From Methylococcus capsulatus str. Texas = ATCC 19069 (GTDB lineage Bacteria > Pseudomonadota > Gammaproteobacteria > Methylococcales > Methylococcaceae): a stretch of 64,000 bases of DNA. Position numbers and translations under genes: made by a program. The notes beneath the pieces are model-generated. The model was given only the letters and a program-made list of their open reading frames with translations, was not told where the DNA came from and searched no databases. This document shows, one piece after another, positions 24,831 through 32,849 of this stretch. Every line of letters starts with the position of its first letter. The stretch's first letter is position 1. The stretch is taken from the NCBI RefSeq assembly GCF_000424685.1, contig NZ_AUKJ01000023.1, forward strand, positions 49,412 to 113,411, in the 5' to 3' direction.

Positions 24831-25613
24831 TCAGTTCTCCGCCTCGTGTATGGCCTCGTCCTGATTTCTCGCCAGGTCGGCGTCGAGAAAAGCCCCGCAT
24901 TCGGGCACTTCCATGCGAAATTGGGAGGTGACATCGATGTCTACGACGGCCTCGCGCATGCTGAAATCCAGCACGTGGCCACCCAGGGTTTCGGCCTTGT
25001 CCAGGAAATGCACGTGGTAGCCGGCGACGTTGACGCCCTGGGTGTAGTCGGGAAAACGGAAGCCGACCAGGGTGCCCTCGAGACGTCCGTATTCGAATTC
25101 GGGCTGCCGGCGGGCGACTTCGACCAGCGGCGGGTAGGGCTTGCGCTGGCGCGGAACGGTCCGGACCCGGATGTGATCAAAATAGGCCCGCACCCGGATC
25201 GCATAGAAGACGTTCTTGCTCGGCACGGCCTTGTCGACGGCGGCCTGGAACTGTTTCCAGTCGATCGGGTCGGGCCAGACGACCTGCACGGTCGGGTCGA
25301 ACAGGGTCACCACGGCGAACGGCGTCTTGGCCGTAGGCGGGACGGGATAGGCCTTGCCGTCCGATTTGATCTGGAAGAACCGTCCGCCAAGGGCGATCAT
25401 CTCGCCATCCAGTGCGTTGAAGGTGCCCAGGCCGAAGTCGCCGTGCCTGGCCAGTTCGCCGTAGGTGGTATCGCCGTCGTAAACGCCTTCCATCAGCGCG
25501 CCTATGGTGGAGGCCTGGAACACCTCGTGATCCTCATGGCCGAGCGGATGGAACAAATCGCCTTTCTGCTGGTGGGTGCGGAATGCCTGGATGAAGATGT
25601 CGTCGATGGCCAC
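24831..25613 (-). CDS. budA: Alpha-acetolactate decarboxylase
   Basis: Decarboxylates (S)-2-acetolactate to (R)-acetoin, the second step of the acetoin/2,3-butanediol pathway; cytoplasmic. The 260-aa product fits the family: STIGALMEGVYDGDTTYGEL near the N-terminus, GDFGLGTFNALDGEM, and the C-terminal metal site GYHVHFLDK plus GGHVLDF with the zinc-binding histidines. GTG 25613 has a GGAG site 6 nt upstream. It lies 19 bp after the acetolactate synthase gene, the classical pair. No butanediol dehydrogenase is encoded in the window, so acetoin may be the end product here. Confidence 0.95.
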   Translation of the reverse strand: MAIDDIFIQAFRTHQQKGDLFHPLGHEDHEVFQASTIGALMEGVYDGDTTYGELARHGDFGLGTFNALDGEMIALGGRFFQIKSDGKAYPVPPTAKTPFAVVTLFDPTVQVVWPDPIDWKQFQAAVDKAVPSKNVFYAIRVRAYFDHIRVRTVPRQRKPYPPLVEVARRQPEFEYGRLEGTLVGFRFPDYTQGVNVAGYHVHFLDKAETLGGHVLDFSMREAVVDIDVTSQFRMEVPECGAFLDADLARNQDEAIHEAEN

Positions 25614-25632
25614 GGACGTCTCCTCTCAAGAG

Positions 25633-27294
25633 TCAGTGCTGCGCCGAGGCGTCGATCGCCTCGACCAGGTGGACGTTGTCGCTGTAGTCGATGGGCACTT
25701 CGATCAGCACCGGCGCGTCGGCCGCGAGCGCCCGGTTCAGCACAGGGACGATCCCGTCCGCGGACTCGATCCGGTACCCGATCGCGCCGAAGGCCTCCGC
25801 CAGTTTGACGAAGTCGGTGGAGCCGAACTCGGCGCCGAAGCTGCGCCCGTAGTCGCGCATCTGCAGGCTGTGGATCAGGTTGTAGCCGCCGTCTTTCCAG
25901 ACGATGTGCACGATCGGCAGTTTGAGGCGCACCGCGGTTTCCAGTTCCATGCAGGTCATGAGGAAGGAGCCGTCGCCGGATACCGAAACCACTTTCTTGC
26001 CGGGCCGGGCCAGGGCCGCGCCGATGGCCCAGGGCAGGGCGACGCCCATGGTCTGGTGGCCCATGCTGAACAGCAGGTGACGCGGGGCGTAGCAGAAGAA
26101 GTAGCGGGCCATCCAGATCTCGTGGGCGCCGACGTCGCAGGTCACCGTCGCCTCGTCGTCCAGCGTGGCCCGAAGGTCGTGGATGAAGCGCAAGGGGTGG
26201 ATCGGCATACCGGTCAGTGCTGCGCCGCGGGCTTGCTCCTCCAGCAGACGCCGCCGCGCCGCGGCGACGGCGGGGCGTCCGGCTCGATCCTCGATCCGGA
26301 GCAGGCTGCCGAGCGCGGCCAGGTTGGCGGCGATGTCGCCGACCAGTTCGGCGGCAGGGCGGTAGGCCCGGTCGACGGCGGCGGGCAGGGCATCCAGGTG
26401 GATCGCCTGCGACTGCGGTGAGATCCAGGCGGAAGGTTCGTATTCGATCGGGTCGTAGCCGATCGTGAGTACCAGATCGGCTTGGCGCAGCACCTCGTCG
26501 CCCGGCTGGTTGAGCACGTAGCCGACCCGGCCGACGAACCGATCGACCAGATCGCGGGACAGGGTGCCGGCGGCTTCGAAGGTCATCGCCACCGGCAGCG
26601 GATGCCGCTCCAGGAAACGCCGGACCGCCGCCGCCGCTCCAGGTGTGCTGGCCCGCAATCCGAGCAGGATGGCCGGGGCTTTGGCATCGTTCAGCAGGGA
26701 CGCCGCGCGTTCGACGACGGCGGCCGGGGCCGTTCCCCAGACGGCGGGTTCGGCCGGCGCCAGGGCCTGCGCGGTGACCGGCGCGGTGAGCATGTCGTTC
26801 GGTACCGAGACGTGGACGGCTCCGGCGCACGGCGTCTGCGCGGTGCGGAAGGCGTTGACCAGGATTTCCGATACGGTATTCGGTTCCTCGACCTCGACGC
26901 TCCATTTGGTGATCGGCGCGAACAGGCCGACCGAATCCAGGTTCATGTGGCTCTGCTTGAATTGCACGGCCCGCGGCACCTGGCCGGTGATGACGACCAG
27001 CGGGTCGCGGTCCTCTGTGGCGGTAGCGACGCCACAGACGGCGTTGATGAGGCCGGGGCCGGAGGTGGTGAGCACCACGCCGGGCCGGCCGGTGATCCGG
27101 CCCCAGGACTGGGCCATGAAGGCGGCGCCGGTTTCGTCCCGGCAAACGATGAAGCGCGGGCCGCGGTCGGCCAGCACGTTCAGGACCGGGAGTATCGCGC
27201 CGCCGGGCACGCCGAAGACGTATTCGACGCCCAGCGCCTGGAGGGAGTCGACCAGCAGGTCGGCGCCGGTGCGGGGAGGTATCGTTTCACGCAT
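25633..27294 (-). CDS. budB: Acetolactate synthase (catabolic type, thiamine diphosphate enzyme)
   Basis: Condenses two pyruvate into 2-acetolactate. The 553-aa single-subunit form next to budA points to the catabolic role rather than the branched-chain amino acid enzyme, since no small regulatory subunit follows. Visible features: N-terminal Pyr domain with the catalytic Glu in CRDETGAAFMAQ, the central domain, and the C-terminal PP domain with the ThDP motif starting GDGSFLMTCMELETA and ending at GGYN. Domain order and length fit the TPP-dependent acetohydroxy acid synthase family; other TPP decarboxylases are less likely given budA. It starts 27 bp after the malic enzyme gene. Confidence 0.92.
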   Translation of the reverse strand: MRETIPPRTGADLLVDSLQALGVEYVFGVPGGAILPVLNVLADRGPRFIVCRDETGAAFMAQSWGRITGRPGVVLTTSGPGLINAVCGVATATEDRDPLVVITGQVPRAVQFKQSHMNLDSVGLFAPITKWSVEVEEPNTVSEILVNAFRTAQTPCAGAVHVSVPNDMLTAPVTAQALAPAEPAVWGTAPAAVVERAASLLNDAKAPAILLGLRASTPGAAAAVRRFLERHPLPVAMTFEAAGTLSRDLVDRFVGRVGYVLNQPGDEVLRQADLVLTIGYDPIEYEPSAWISPQSQAIHLDALPAAVDRAYRPAAELVGDIAANLAALGSLLRIEDRAGRPAVAAARRRLLEEQARGAALTGMPIHPLRFIHDLRATLDDEATVTCDVGAHEIWMARYFFCYAPRHLLFSMGHQTMGVALPWAIGAALARPGKKVVSVSGDGSFLMTCMELETAVRLKLPIVHIVWKDGGYNLIHSLQMRDYGRSFGAEFGSTDFVKLAEAFGAIGYRIESADGIVPVLNRALAADAPVLIEVPIDYSDNVHLVEAIDASAQH

Positions 27295-27321
27295 GAGAAA
27301 GCCTTTTTTTGGTTTGGAAGT

Positions 27322-29034
27322 TTAGCAGCCGGTCAGCCGTGCATAAGCCGGGGTCCACATCCGTTCATCCACCATGCGTTCCAGATCGGCATCGCTGGGA
27401 GGTGCTGCGACGCCCGCGGCGACGGCCTCCTTCGCGACGGCCAACGCAATGAGGCGGGATACGTTGCGGATGGCGGTCAGGGGCGGGAGCAGGGGGCCGT
27501 GCGGGTCGGTGGCCGCGGGGGATGCGTCGGCCAGGGCCTGGGCGGCGGCCATGAACATGCCGGGGGTCACCCGGCGCGCGCCTATGGCGAGGATGCCCAG
27601 GCCCAGTCCAGGGAAAATATAGCTGTTGTTGCATTGCGGAATCGGGATCGTGCGTCCCTCCCAGGCGACGTCGGCGAACGGGCTGCCAGTGGCGACCAGG
27701 GCACGGCCTTCGGTCCAGGCCAGAATCTGCGCGGGCAGGGCTTCGCAGCGGGAAGTCGGGTTCGACAGCGGCAGTATGATGGGGCGGGGTGTGTAGTCGG
27801 CCATCGCCTTGACGATGGATTCGGTGAAAGCCCCGGCCGCGCCGGATACGCCGATCAGCACGCTCGGGCGGGCGTTGTTCACTACCTCGGCCAGGCCGAT
27901 GGTCCCGGCTCGGTCCACCCGCCAGCCGGCCAGCCGTGCCGCGGGCTGCGCGAAGGCTTGCTGGAACGGCGGCAGGCCGGAAAGCCCCTCGCGCAGCAGG
28001 CCGGACCGGTCGATCAGGAAACATCGTGAGCGCGCTTCGGTCTCGGACAAGCCGTCCCGGACCATGGCCGCGCAGATCTGTTCGGCGATGCCGCAGCCGG
28101 CCGAGCCCGCGCCGAAGACGGCGACGACCTGATCCCGCAGCCGTGTTCCCGTGACCTTGACTGCGGCCAGCACTGTGCCGGTGGCCACTGCCGCCGTGCC
28201 CTGGATGTCGTCGTTGAACGTGCACAGCCGGTCGCGGTAGCGCTCCAGCAGCGGGCCGGCATTGGCCTGGGCGAAGTCTTCCCATTGCAGGAGTACGTTC
28301 GGGTAGCGCCGCATCACCGCCTGCACGAAGCGCTCGACGAATTCGTCGTATTCGGTGCCCCGCACCCGCGGGTGGCGCCAGCCCATGTACAGCGGATCGT
28401 TCAGGAGGTCCGGGTTGTCCGTGCCGACATCGAGCAATACCGGCAGTGTGCGTGCGGGGTGGATTCCGCCGCAGAGGGTATACAGCGCCAGCTTGCCGAT
28501 GGGGATGCCCATGCCGCCTGCGCCCTGGTCTCCCAGGCCGAGGATGCGCTCGCCGTCCGTCACCACGATGACGTCGACCTCACGCTGCGCGGTATTGGCC
28601 AGCAGCTCGTCGATGTGCTCGCGCTCGGGGTAGGCGATGAACAGTCCGCGCGGATGCCGGTAGATGTGGCTGAACCGCTGGCAGGCCTCGCCCACGGTGG
28701 GCGTATAGACGACGGGCATCGTCTCCCCGATGTAATCCTGCATCAGTCGGTAGAACAATACTTCGTTCTCGTCCTGCAAGGCGCGCAGGTAGATGTGGCG
28801 TTCCAGGTCGGTGGGCTTGGCGCGAAAGGCCTCGTAGGCGCGTTCGACCTGGGTCTCGAGGGTGTCGACATGCGGCGGCAGCAGACCGAGCAGGCCCAGT
28901 TCCCGGCGTTCCTGTTCCGGGAAGGCCGGGCCCTTGTTGAACAACGGGTAATTCAACAGCAGCGGGCCCCTCAAGGGGACCGTCCAGATTTCCCCGCCGG
29001 TCTGCGGATCGCGGGTGATTTTGAAGTCGATCAT
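27322..29034 (-). CDS. maeA: NAD-dependent malic enzyme
   Basis: Oxidatively decarboxylates malate to pyruvate and CO2 with reduction of NAD(P). The 570-aa length is that of the large SfcA/MaeA class. Visible: LLNYPLFNKGPAFPEQERRELGL at the N-terminus, the catalytic Tyr in VVYTPTVGEACQ, the metal-binding LQWEDFA and TFNDDIQGTAAV segments, and the Rossmann motif VFGAGSAGCGIAEQ. ATG 29034 was chosen because GAGGA lies 8 nt upstream; a TTG at 29058 would add eight residues. It follows the DUF2721 gene by 10 bp and precedes budB, so its pyruvate could feed acetoin formation directly. Confidence 0.95.
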   Translation of the reverse strand: MIDFKITRDPQTGGEIWTVPLRGPLLLNYPLFNKGPAFPEQERRELGLLGLLPPHVDTLETQVERAYEAFRAKPTDLERHIYLRALQDENEVLFYRLMQDYIGETMPVVYTPTVGEACQRFSHIYRHPRGLFIAYPEREHIDELLANTAQREVDVIVVTDGERILGLGDQGAGGMGIPIGKLALYTLCGGIHPARTLPVLLDVGTDNPDLLNDPLYMGWRHPRVRGTEYDEFVERFVQAVMRRYPNVLLQWEDFAQANAGPLLERYRDRLCTFNDDIQGTAAVATGTVLAAVKVTGTRLRDQVVAVFGAGSAGCGIAEQICAAMVRDGLSETEARSRCFLIDRSGLLREGLSGLPPFQQAFAQPAARLAGWRVDRAGTIGLAEVVNNARPSVLIGVSGAAGAFTESIVKAMADYTPRPIILPLSNPTSRCEALPAQILAWTEGRALVATGSPFADVAWEGRTIPIPQCNNSYIFPGLGLGILAIGARRVTPGMFMAAAQALADASPAATDPHGPLLPPLTAIRNVSRLIALAVAKEAVAAGVAAPPSDADLERMVDERMWTPAYARLTGC

Positions 29035-29044
29035 CGAAGAGTCC

Positions 29045-29485
29045 TCAGCGTGGGCCAATCCGGAGGCTTGCGATCCCGAGATAGATTTCCACCAGGAAGA
29101 CCAGCAGGGCCAGCATCAGCGCCCCCATGGCCGCGATGAACAGCAGTGCGATCGCGGTGCCCAACTGTGCGTCGGATATGCCGCCGACGAACAGGATGCC
29201 GACGACGGTGCAGATCAGGAGCGCACTGATCGTGCAAAGCGTGAGCGCGGCGCCGATCAGCCGGGCGCGGCGCCAGAGAATCCGGAGTTCCACGTGGGCG
29301 TGCGGCCGCGTCTTCGGGTCGAGATGTTCCAGGTTGTCCTCGAGCTGGCGCGCCCGGTCGATGCAGCGGGAGAGGCGGACCGTCATCACCGACAGCACCG
29401 CCCCGATACTGGTCAAGAGGAACACCGGGGCCACGGCAAGCTGGATGACGTGGGCGACGTCCTCGACGTTGATCAGGAATTGCAT
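29045..29485 (-). CDS. DUF2721 family membrane protein
   Basis: Small integral membrane protein, 146 aa, of the DUF2721 type with unknown function. Three hydrophobic segments are visible (about residues 12-35, 75-100 and 108-135) with the conserved loop VRLSRCIDRARQLE after the first and WRRARLIGAAL before the second. It is embedded in the six-gene minus-strand run, 10 bp after the epimerase gene and 10 bp before malic enzyme; its stop overlaps the ribosome site of malic enzyme. Context gives no clear function. Confidence 0.8.
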   Translation of the reverse strand: MQFLINVEDVAHVIQLAVAPVFLLTSIGAVLSVMTVRLSRCIDRARQLEDNLEHLDPKTRPHAHVELRILWRRARLIGAALTLCTISALLICTVVGILFVGGISDAQLGTAIALLFIAAMGALMLALLVFLVEIYLGIASLRIGPR

Positions 29486-29495
29486 CGGCCGTCCT

Positions 29496-30566
29496 CTAAT
29501 CCGGGCATACGAGTCCGAGGCCGGGCCGTTCGGTCACCCGGAGCCGGCCATCCTCGAGGATGAAGCCGCCTTCGGCGACGTCGCGGGCCAGGTCGAAGCT
29601 GCCGTCCAGGTCCAGGTAGCGGGTGGCCGGGCAGGCGAGGGCGGCGTGCAGGGCGGCGGCGATGCTGATGCGGCTCTCGTCCATGCAGCCCCACATCAGA
29701 TCGATCCCGGCGGTTTCGGCGATCGTGGCGATACGCCGCGCCGGGGCCAGCCCTCCGCACTTCATGAGCTTGATGTTGAAGATGCCGCAGGCGGCCGGCG
29801 GTGCAGCCAAAGCGAAGGCATCGGCGGGGCCCAGCAGGGATTCGTCGGCGGCGATCCGGCGCCGTATCGCTTTCGGGAGCGCCCGCAACCAGTCGGTTCG
29901 CCCTGCCGGGAACGGCTGTTCGATGAACTCGATGCCGAGTTCCTGCCCCAGCCGGTCCAGACGGAGCAGGCCGTCGCGATCGTAGCTCTGATTGGGATCG
30001 ACCCGCACGACGGCCCGCCCGGCCAGCGTTTCGTGCAGCCGGCGCAGGCGTTCGAAGTCTTGCTCCTCGTCGCCGCAAAGCTTGACCTTGAGCACCCGGA
30101 AGCCGAGCGCCAGATGTTCGCGCGCCTCGGCCAGCGTTTCTTCGACCGGCTTGATGCCGATCGTGACCGAGGTCGGCAAGCTGTCGTGGGCGCGTCCCAA
30201 AATTTCGACCAGGGGCAGGCCGAGACACTGGGCCACCAGATCGTGCAGCGCCATGTCGAGAGCGGCGCGGGCGGCCGGCGCGGCAGGCAGCCGTTCGGCC
30301 AGTTCCCGGCACAGCCGCGGCAGGGTCCGGATGTCCCGGCCCATCAGCCACCCGAGACGATCATGATCCAAAGCGGCGTGGCAGGCTTCCAGGGTTTCGC
30401 CGGTGACATGCCGTTCGGGCGAGGCGGCGCCCAGTCCGAGCAGTCCGTCGGCGGTCCTGATTTCGACGATGAGGTTGTCGACTTCCTCGATCGAGCGGAA
30501 TGCGATGCGGTAGGGACGCGTCAGCGGAAAATGTTCGGTCCGCACCTGGATGTCGGCGATCTTCAT
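29496..30566 (-). CDS. Enolase-superfamily dipeptide epimerase (or N-acyl amino acid racemase DgcA-like)
   Basis: MLE-subgroup enolase enzyme, 356 aa, that epimerises an alpha carbon. N-terminal capping domain, then the barrel with catalytic KxK (VLKVKLCG), metal ligands in VRVDPNQSY, FIEQPFP and AADESLL, and the second catalytic Lys in FNIKLMKCGG. This is the pattern of L-Ala-D/L-Glu-type dipeptide epimerases. From memory, a dipeptide epimerase of M. capsulatus has been crystallised with a cationic dipeptide; this may be that enzyme. Its start overlaps the DUF1611 gene (ATGA), and in other bacteria such a pair acts in D-glutamate catabolism (DgcN/DgcA), so the physiological substrate is open. 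Confidence 0.88.
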   Translation of the reverse strand: MKIADIQVRTEHFPLTRPYRIAFRSIEEVDNLIVEIRTADGLLGLGAASPERHVTGETLEACHAALDHDRLGWLMGRDIRTLPRLCRELAERLPAAPAARAALDMALHDLVAQCLGLPLVEILGRAHDSLPTSVTIGIKPVEETLAEAREHLALGFRVLKVKLCGDEEQDFERLRRLHETLAGRAVVRVDPNQSYDRDGLLRLDRLGQELGIEFIEQPFPAGRTDWLRALPKAIRRRIAADESLLGPADAFALAAPPAACGIFNIKLMKCGGLAPARRIATIAETAGIDLMWGCMDESRISIAAALHAALACPATRYLDLDGSFDLARDVAEGGFILEDGRLRVTERPGLGLVCPD

Positions 30567-31678
30567 GCGACTTCCTCCCGTTCCAGCAACGCCCGCAGCG
30601 GCGGCAGGAGGTCGGTTACACCGTCTTCCAGCGGGCAGACGACCGGGACGTCCAGGGTCCGGGCCAGCCTGCGCTGCGCTTCCCGCAATCCTTCCGGGCC
30701 GGAATCCCGTCCGTTCAGGCTGACACCCAGCACCGGTACGCCGTAGTGTTCGATCAGCCGGATTTCGTCTTCCACGGGAGGAATCCGGAAACGGGATCCC
30801 TCAAAGCCGTCGTAATGACGCCGGCCCGGCGCGTGCTGCAGGATGACACCCGCCGCGGCCCCGGACAGCAACAGCTCCGCCCCGCACGGCCCGCTGGGAT
30901 TGCGCAGGGCGGACTGTCCTTCCAGGATGATGAGGTCGGGCCTGACTTCACGGTAACAGGTCAGGATGGCGTGCTCCAACTCGCCGCTGACGAAATCATT
31001 GGGGAGCGCGTCCAGGATGAGGCCGTACCGTCCGCCCTGCATCCAGCCGGTCTGGCCGGTATAGATCATCTCGGTCCTGATGCCGTCCGCATTCAGCGCC
31101 TGCGTCAAGAGGCGGGCGGTGGTGCGCTTTCCCAGGGCGCAATCGGTGCCGAGCACCGCGATCCGCGGGGCGGCGACGCCATGGATCTGGCCGGTCCAGA
31201 AATGCAGTTCGGCGACCGCTTTGGGCCTGCGCAGGTCGAGGATGCTGGCGCCGTGGCGGGCCGTCTCCGCCGCGATTTCCGGATCGTCGCCGGCGAGGTC
31301 GTGCAGGCCGTTGACCAGCGACAGACCGGCTGCCGCGGCTTCGAACAAGGCCGCGCGCAGGGTTTCGGTGAAGCGGCCGCCGTGGGTCGCCATGCCGACG
31401 ATGGCGACGGCAGGGCGTCTTCGCCCCTGGGCCAGCGCGGCTTCGATCGAGGCGAACACCGGGATGTTCCGCGGCCGTCCGTCGAGCAGGGTGCCGGCGT
31501 CGTGGCCGGCGCAGTCCGGATCGATCACGGCGACGATGTCGAAGCGGTCCGTGCCGCGGACCAGGCCATGGGCCACTTTGCCGTGAACGTCTTCGAAACA
31601 GCCGTGTGCCAGTATGAGGGCGGGCGACCTCTCCAAACTCGGGTTCCTCCAGTGAGCCTGACGAAGGATACCCATCAT
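30563..31678 (-). CDS. DUF1611 P-loop protein (DgcN-like)
   Basis: DUF1611 family protein, up to 371 aa. An N-terminal Rossmann-like domain (VAVIDPDCAGHDAG) is followed by a P-loop NTPase-like domain with GTDCALGKRTTARLL. Some members are described as D-glutamate N-acetyltransferase DgcN, acting with a racemase of the neighbouring gene's family; the assignment here is inference. The ATGs at 31678 and 31675 lack a visible ribosome site, whereas TTG 31636 has GGAGGA 8 nt upstream and gives a start close to the conserved ALILAHG; the true protein may be 357 aa. It heads the six-gene minus-strand run and is divergent from the nif-type promoter region. Confidence 0.8.
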   Translation of the reverse strand: MMGILRQAHWRNPSLERSPALILAHGCFEDVHGKVAHGLVRGTDRFDIVAVIDPDCAGHDAGTLLDGRPRNIPVFASIEAALAQGRRRPAVAIVGMATHGGRFTETLRAALFEAAAAGLSLVNGLHDLAGDDPEIAAETARHGASILDLRRPKAVAELHFWTGQIHGVAAPRIAVLGTDCALGKRTTARLLTQALNADGIRTEMIYTGQTGWMQGGRYGLILDALPNDFVSGELEHAILTCYREVRPDLIILEGQSALRNPSGPCGAELLLSGAAAGVILQHAPGRRHYDGFEGSRFRIPPVEDEIRLIEHYGVPVLGVSLNGRDSGPEGLREAQRRLARTLDVPVVCPLEDGVTDLLPPLRALLEREEVA

Positions 31679-31739
31679 ATAACGGGATATGGCGCGAATC
31701 GGTGAAATCTTGCACCAGGGCCGGCGGCTCCGGAATGCT

Positions 31740-31755
31740 TGTCATGAATCCTACA
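31740..31755 (+). promoter_or_regulatory. NifA-type upstream activator sequence
   Basis: TGT (31740-31742), exactly ten bases, then ACA (31753-31755): the canonical NifA binding pattern. It lies about 100 bp upstream of the sigma-54 promoter at 31850, the usual distance for NifA. Confidence 0.7.
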
Positions 31756-31808
31756 AATTCCGCCTGGTACGCCAGGGATGCGCACTGCCGGTACCAAGGC
31801 GTTTGCCG

Positions 31809-31821
31809 CAATGCATTGAAT
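31809..31821 (+). promoter_or_regulatory. Possible IHF binding site
   Basis: CAATGCATTGAAT matches the IHF pattern YAANNNNTTGATW at all but one position and lies between the NifA-type site and the sigma-54 promoter, where IHF bends DNA at nif promoters. The pattern is short, so a chance match is possible. Confidence 0.4.
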
Positions 31822-31849
31822 TTACGGGGGATGTCTTGCCTGGCGATGG

Positions 31850-31865
31850 TGGCATATCGGTTGCT
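31850..31865 (+). promoter_or_regulatory. Sigma-54 (-24/-12) promoter of the small ORF-cysE-clpX operon
   Basis: TGGCAT (31850-31855) and TTGCT (31861-31865) place the invariant GG (31851-31852) and GC (31863-31864) exactly ten bases apart. Transcription would begin near 31876, about 40 nt before the small ORF. An inverted repeat TTGAAA/TTTCAA (31875-31889) covers the start site. Confidence 0.75.
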
Positions 31866-31915
31866 TGTTTTTCTTTGAAAGTCTTTCAAGCATCCCTAAT
31901 GTAAGGAGGTGTTCC

Positions 31916-32083
31916 ATGACCGGCTACGGATTCATCGACCAGAACCATTGCAAATCGGCCATCCCCGGTGAGTCTCCTCAGGAACAGGAGACAGTGGCGA
32001 AAGATCCGGAGGAATACCCCTTCTACATCATCCCGGCGCCGCCGGTGCCGGGACGGACCTCGTGGAGCGTGGTTCCGTGGTAG
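31916..32083 (+). CDS. Small 55-aa protein, first gene of the sigma-54 operon
   Basis: Unrecognised 55-residue protein, [13 protein letters not shown]... ending ...[15 protein letters not shown] near-perfect ribosome site AAGGAGGT (31903-31910) lies 5 nt before ATG 31916, stronger than that of most neighbours, which supports real translation. It has no signal peptide or membrane segment, one Cys, an acidic middle and a Pro/Trp-rich tail. Its 3' end overlaps the cysE start by 22 nt, suggesting translational coupling. Placement directly behind a NifA/sigma-54-type promoter suggests a role under nitrogen-fixing conditions; a coupling leader for cysE is the alternative. Confidence 0.6.
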   Translation: MTGYGFIDQNHCKSAIPGESPQEQETVAKDPEEYPFYIIPAPPVPGRTSWSVVPW

Positions 32084-32826
32084 GAGGCGAAACCGCCAGC
32101 CCGTCCCTCGCGGAGCTTCTGCGTGAGGACGTTGGCTGCGTATTCGAGCGCGATCCGGCGGCCCGCAGCCGGCTGGAAGTCATGTTGACCTATCCCGGTG
32201 TCCACGCGGTGCTGCTGCACCGGTTCGCCCACCGCCTGTGGCGCGCCGGACATCGGCTGAGCGCACGGCTGCTGGCGGCGTTCGCCCGCTGGCTGACCAA
32301 CGTCGACATTCATCCCGGCGCGACCATCGGCCGGCGCTTCTTCATCGATCACGGCGCCGGCGTCGTGATCGGCGAGACCGCGGAGATCGGCGACGACGTG
32401 ACTCTCTATCATGGCGTCACCCTCGGCGGAACCTCGTGGAACAAGGTCAAACGCCATCCCACCCTGGGCAACGGCGTGCTGATCGGCGCGGGCGCCAAGG
32501 TTCTGGGTCCCATCGTCCTGGGCGACCAGGTTCGAGTCGGTGCGAATTCGGTCGTGATCAAGGACGTGCCGGCTTATTGCACGGTGGTCGGGATTCCCGG
32601 CAAGGTCGTGCAGCCCAAGAGTTCGCGTAAGTCCGACCCGCACGGCATCGACCTGGACCATCATCTGATCCCCGATCCGGTCGGCAGGGCAGTGCAATGC
32701 CTGCTGGATCGGATCGAGACCCTGGAAGACGAACTGGTGAAGCGGCGCGTCGAAGCGGCCCACGAATGCAGGCAGTGCGATGGCGAGGCGGTGTGCAGGG
32801 AACCCGCGGCAGCCGATCTTGAATGA
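32062..32826 (+). CDS. cysE: Serine O-acetyltransferase
   Basis: Acetylates L-serine with acetyl-CoA to O-acetylserine, the precursor of cysteine; cytoplasmic. The 254-aa product has the helical N-terminal domain ([19 protein letters not shown]), then the left-handed beta-helix of hexapeptide repeats with the catalytic region [19 protein letters not shown] and GVTLGG, ending [10 protein letters not shown] charged C-terminal tail of about 65 residues follows. GTG 32062 is within the upstream small ORF; GTG 32077 with GGAG 9 nt upstream is equally possible. The sigma-54 context suggests a nifP-like isoform boosting cysteine supply for Fe-S clusters (inference). Its stop overlaps the clpX frame. 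Confidence 0.93.
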   Translation: MERGSVVGGETASPSLAELLREDVGCVFERDPAARSRLEVMLTYPGVHAVLLHRFAHRLWRAGHRLSARLLAAFARWLTNVDIHPGATIGRRFFIDHGAGVVIGETAEIGDDVTLYHGVTLGGTSWNKVKRHPTLGNGVLIGAGAKVLGPIVLGDQVRVGANSVVIKDVPAYCTVVGIPGKVVQPKSSRKSDPHGIDLDHHLIPDPVGRAVQCLLDRIETLEDELVKRRVEAAHECRQCDGEAVCREPAAADLE

Positions 32827-32849
32827 GGAATATTTTCGAGGATGAAGGC

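Noticed and set aside
24846..25808. 320-codon plus-strand open frame
   Set aside because: Antisense to budA and the end of budB, with no motif.
26482..28029. 515-codon plus-strand open frame
   Set aside because: Antisense to budB and the malic enzyme gene; His/Gln/Gly-rich shadow translation.
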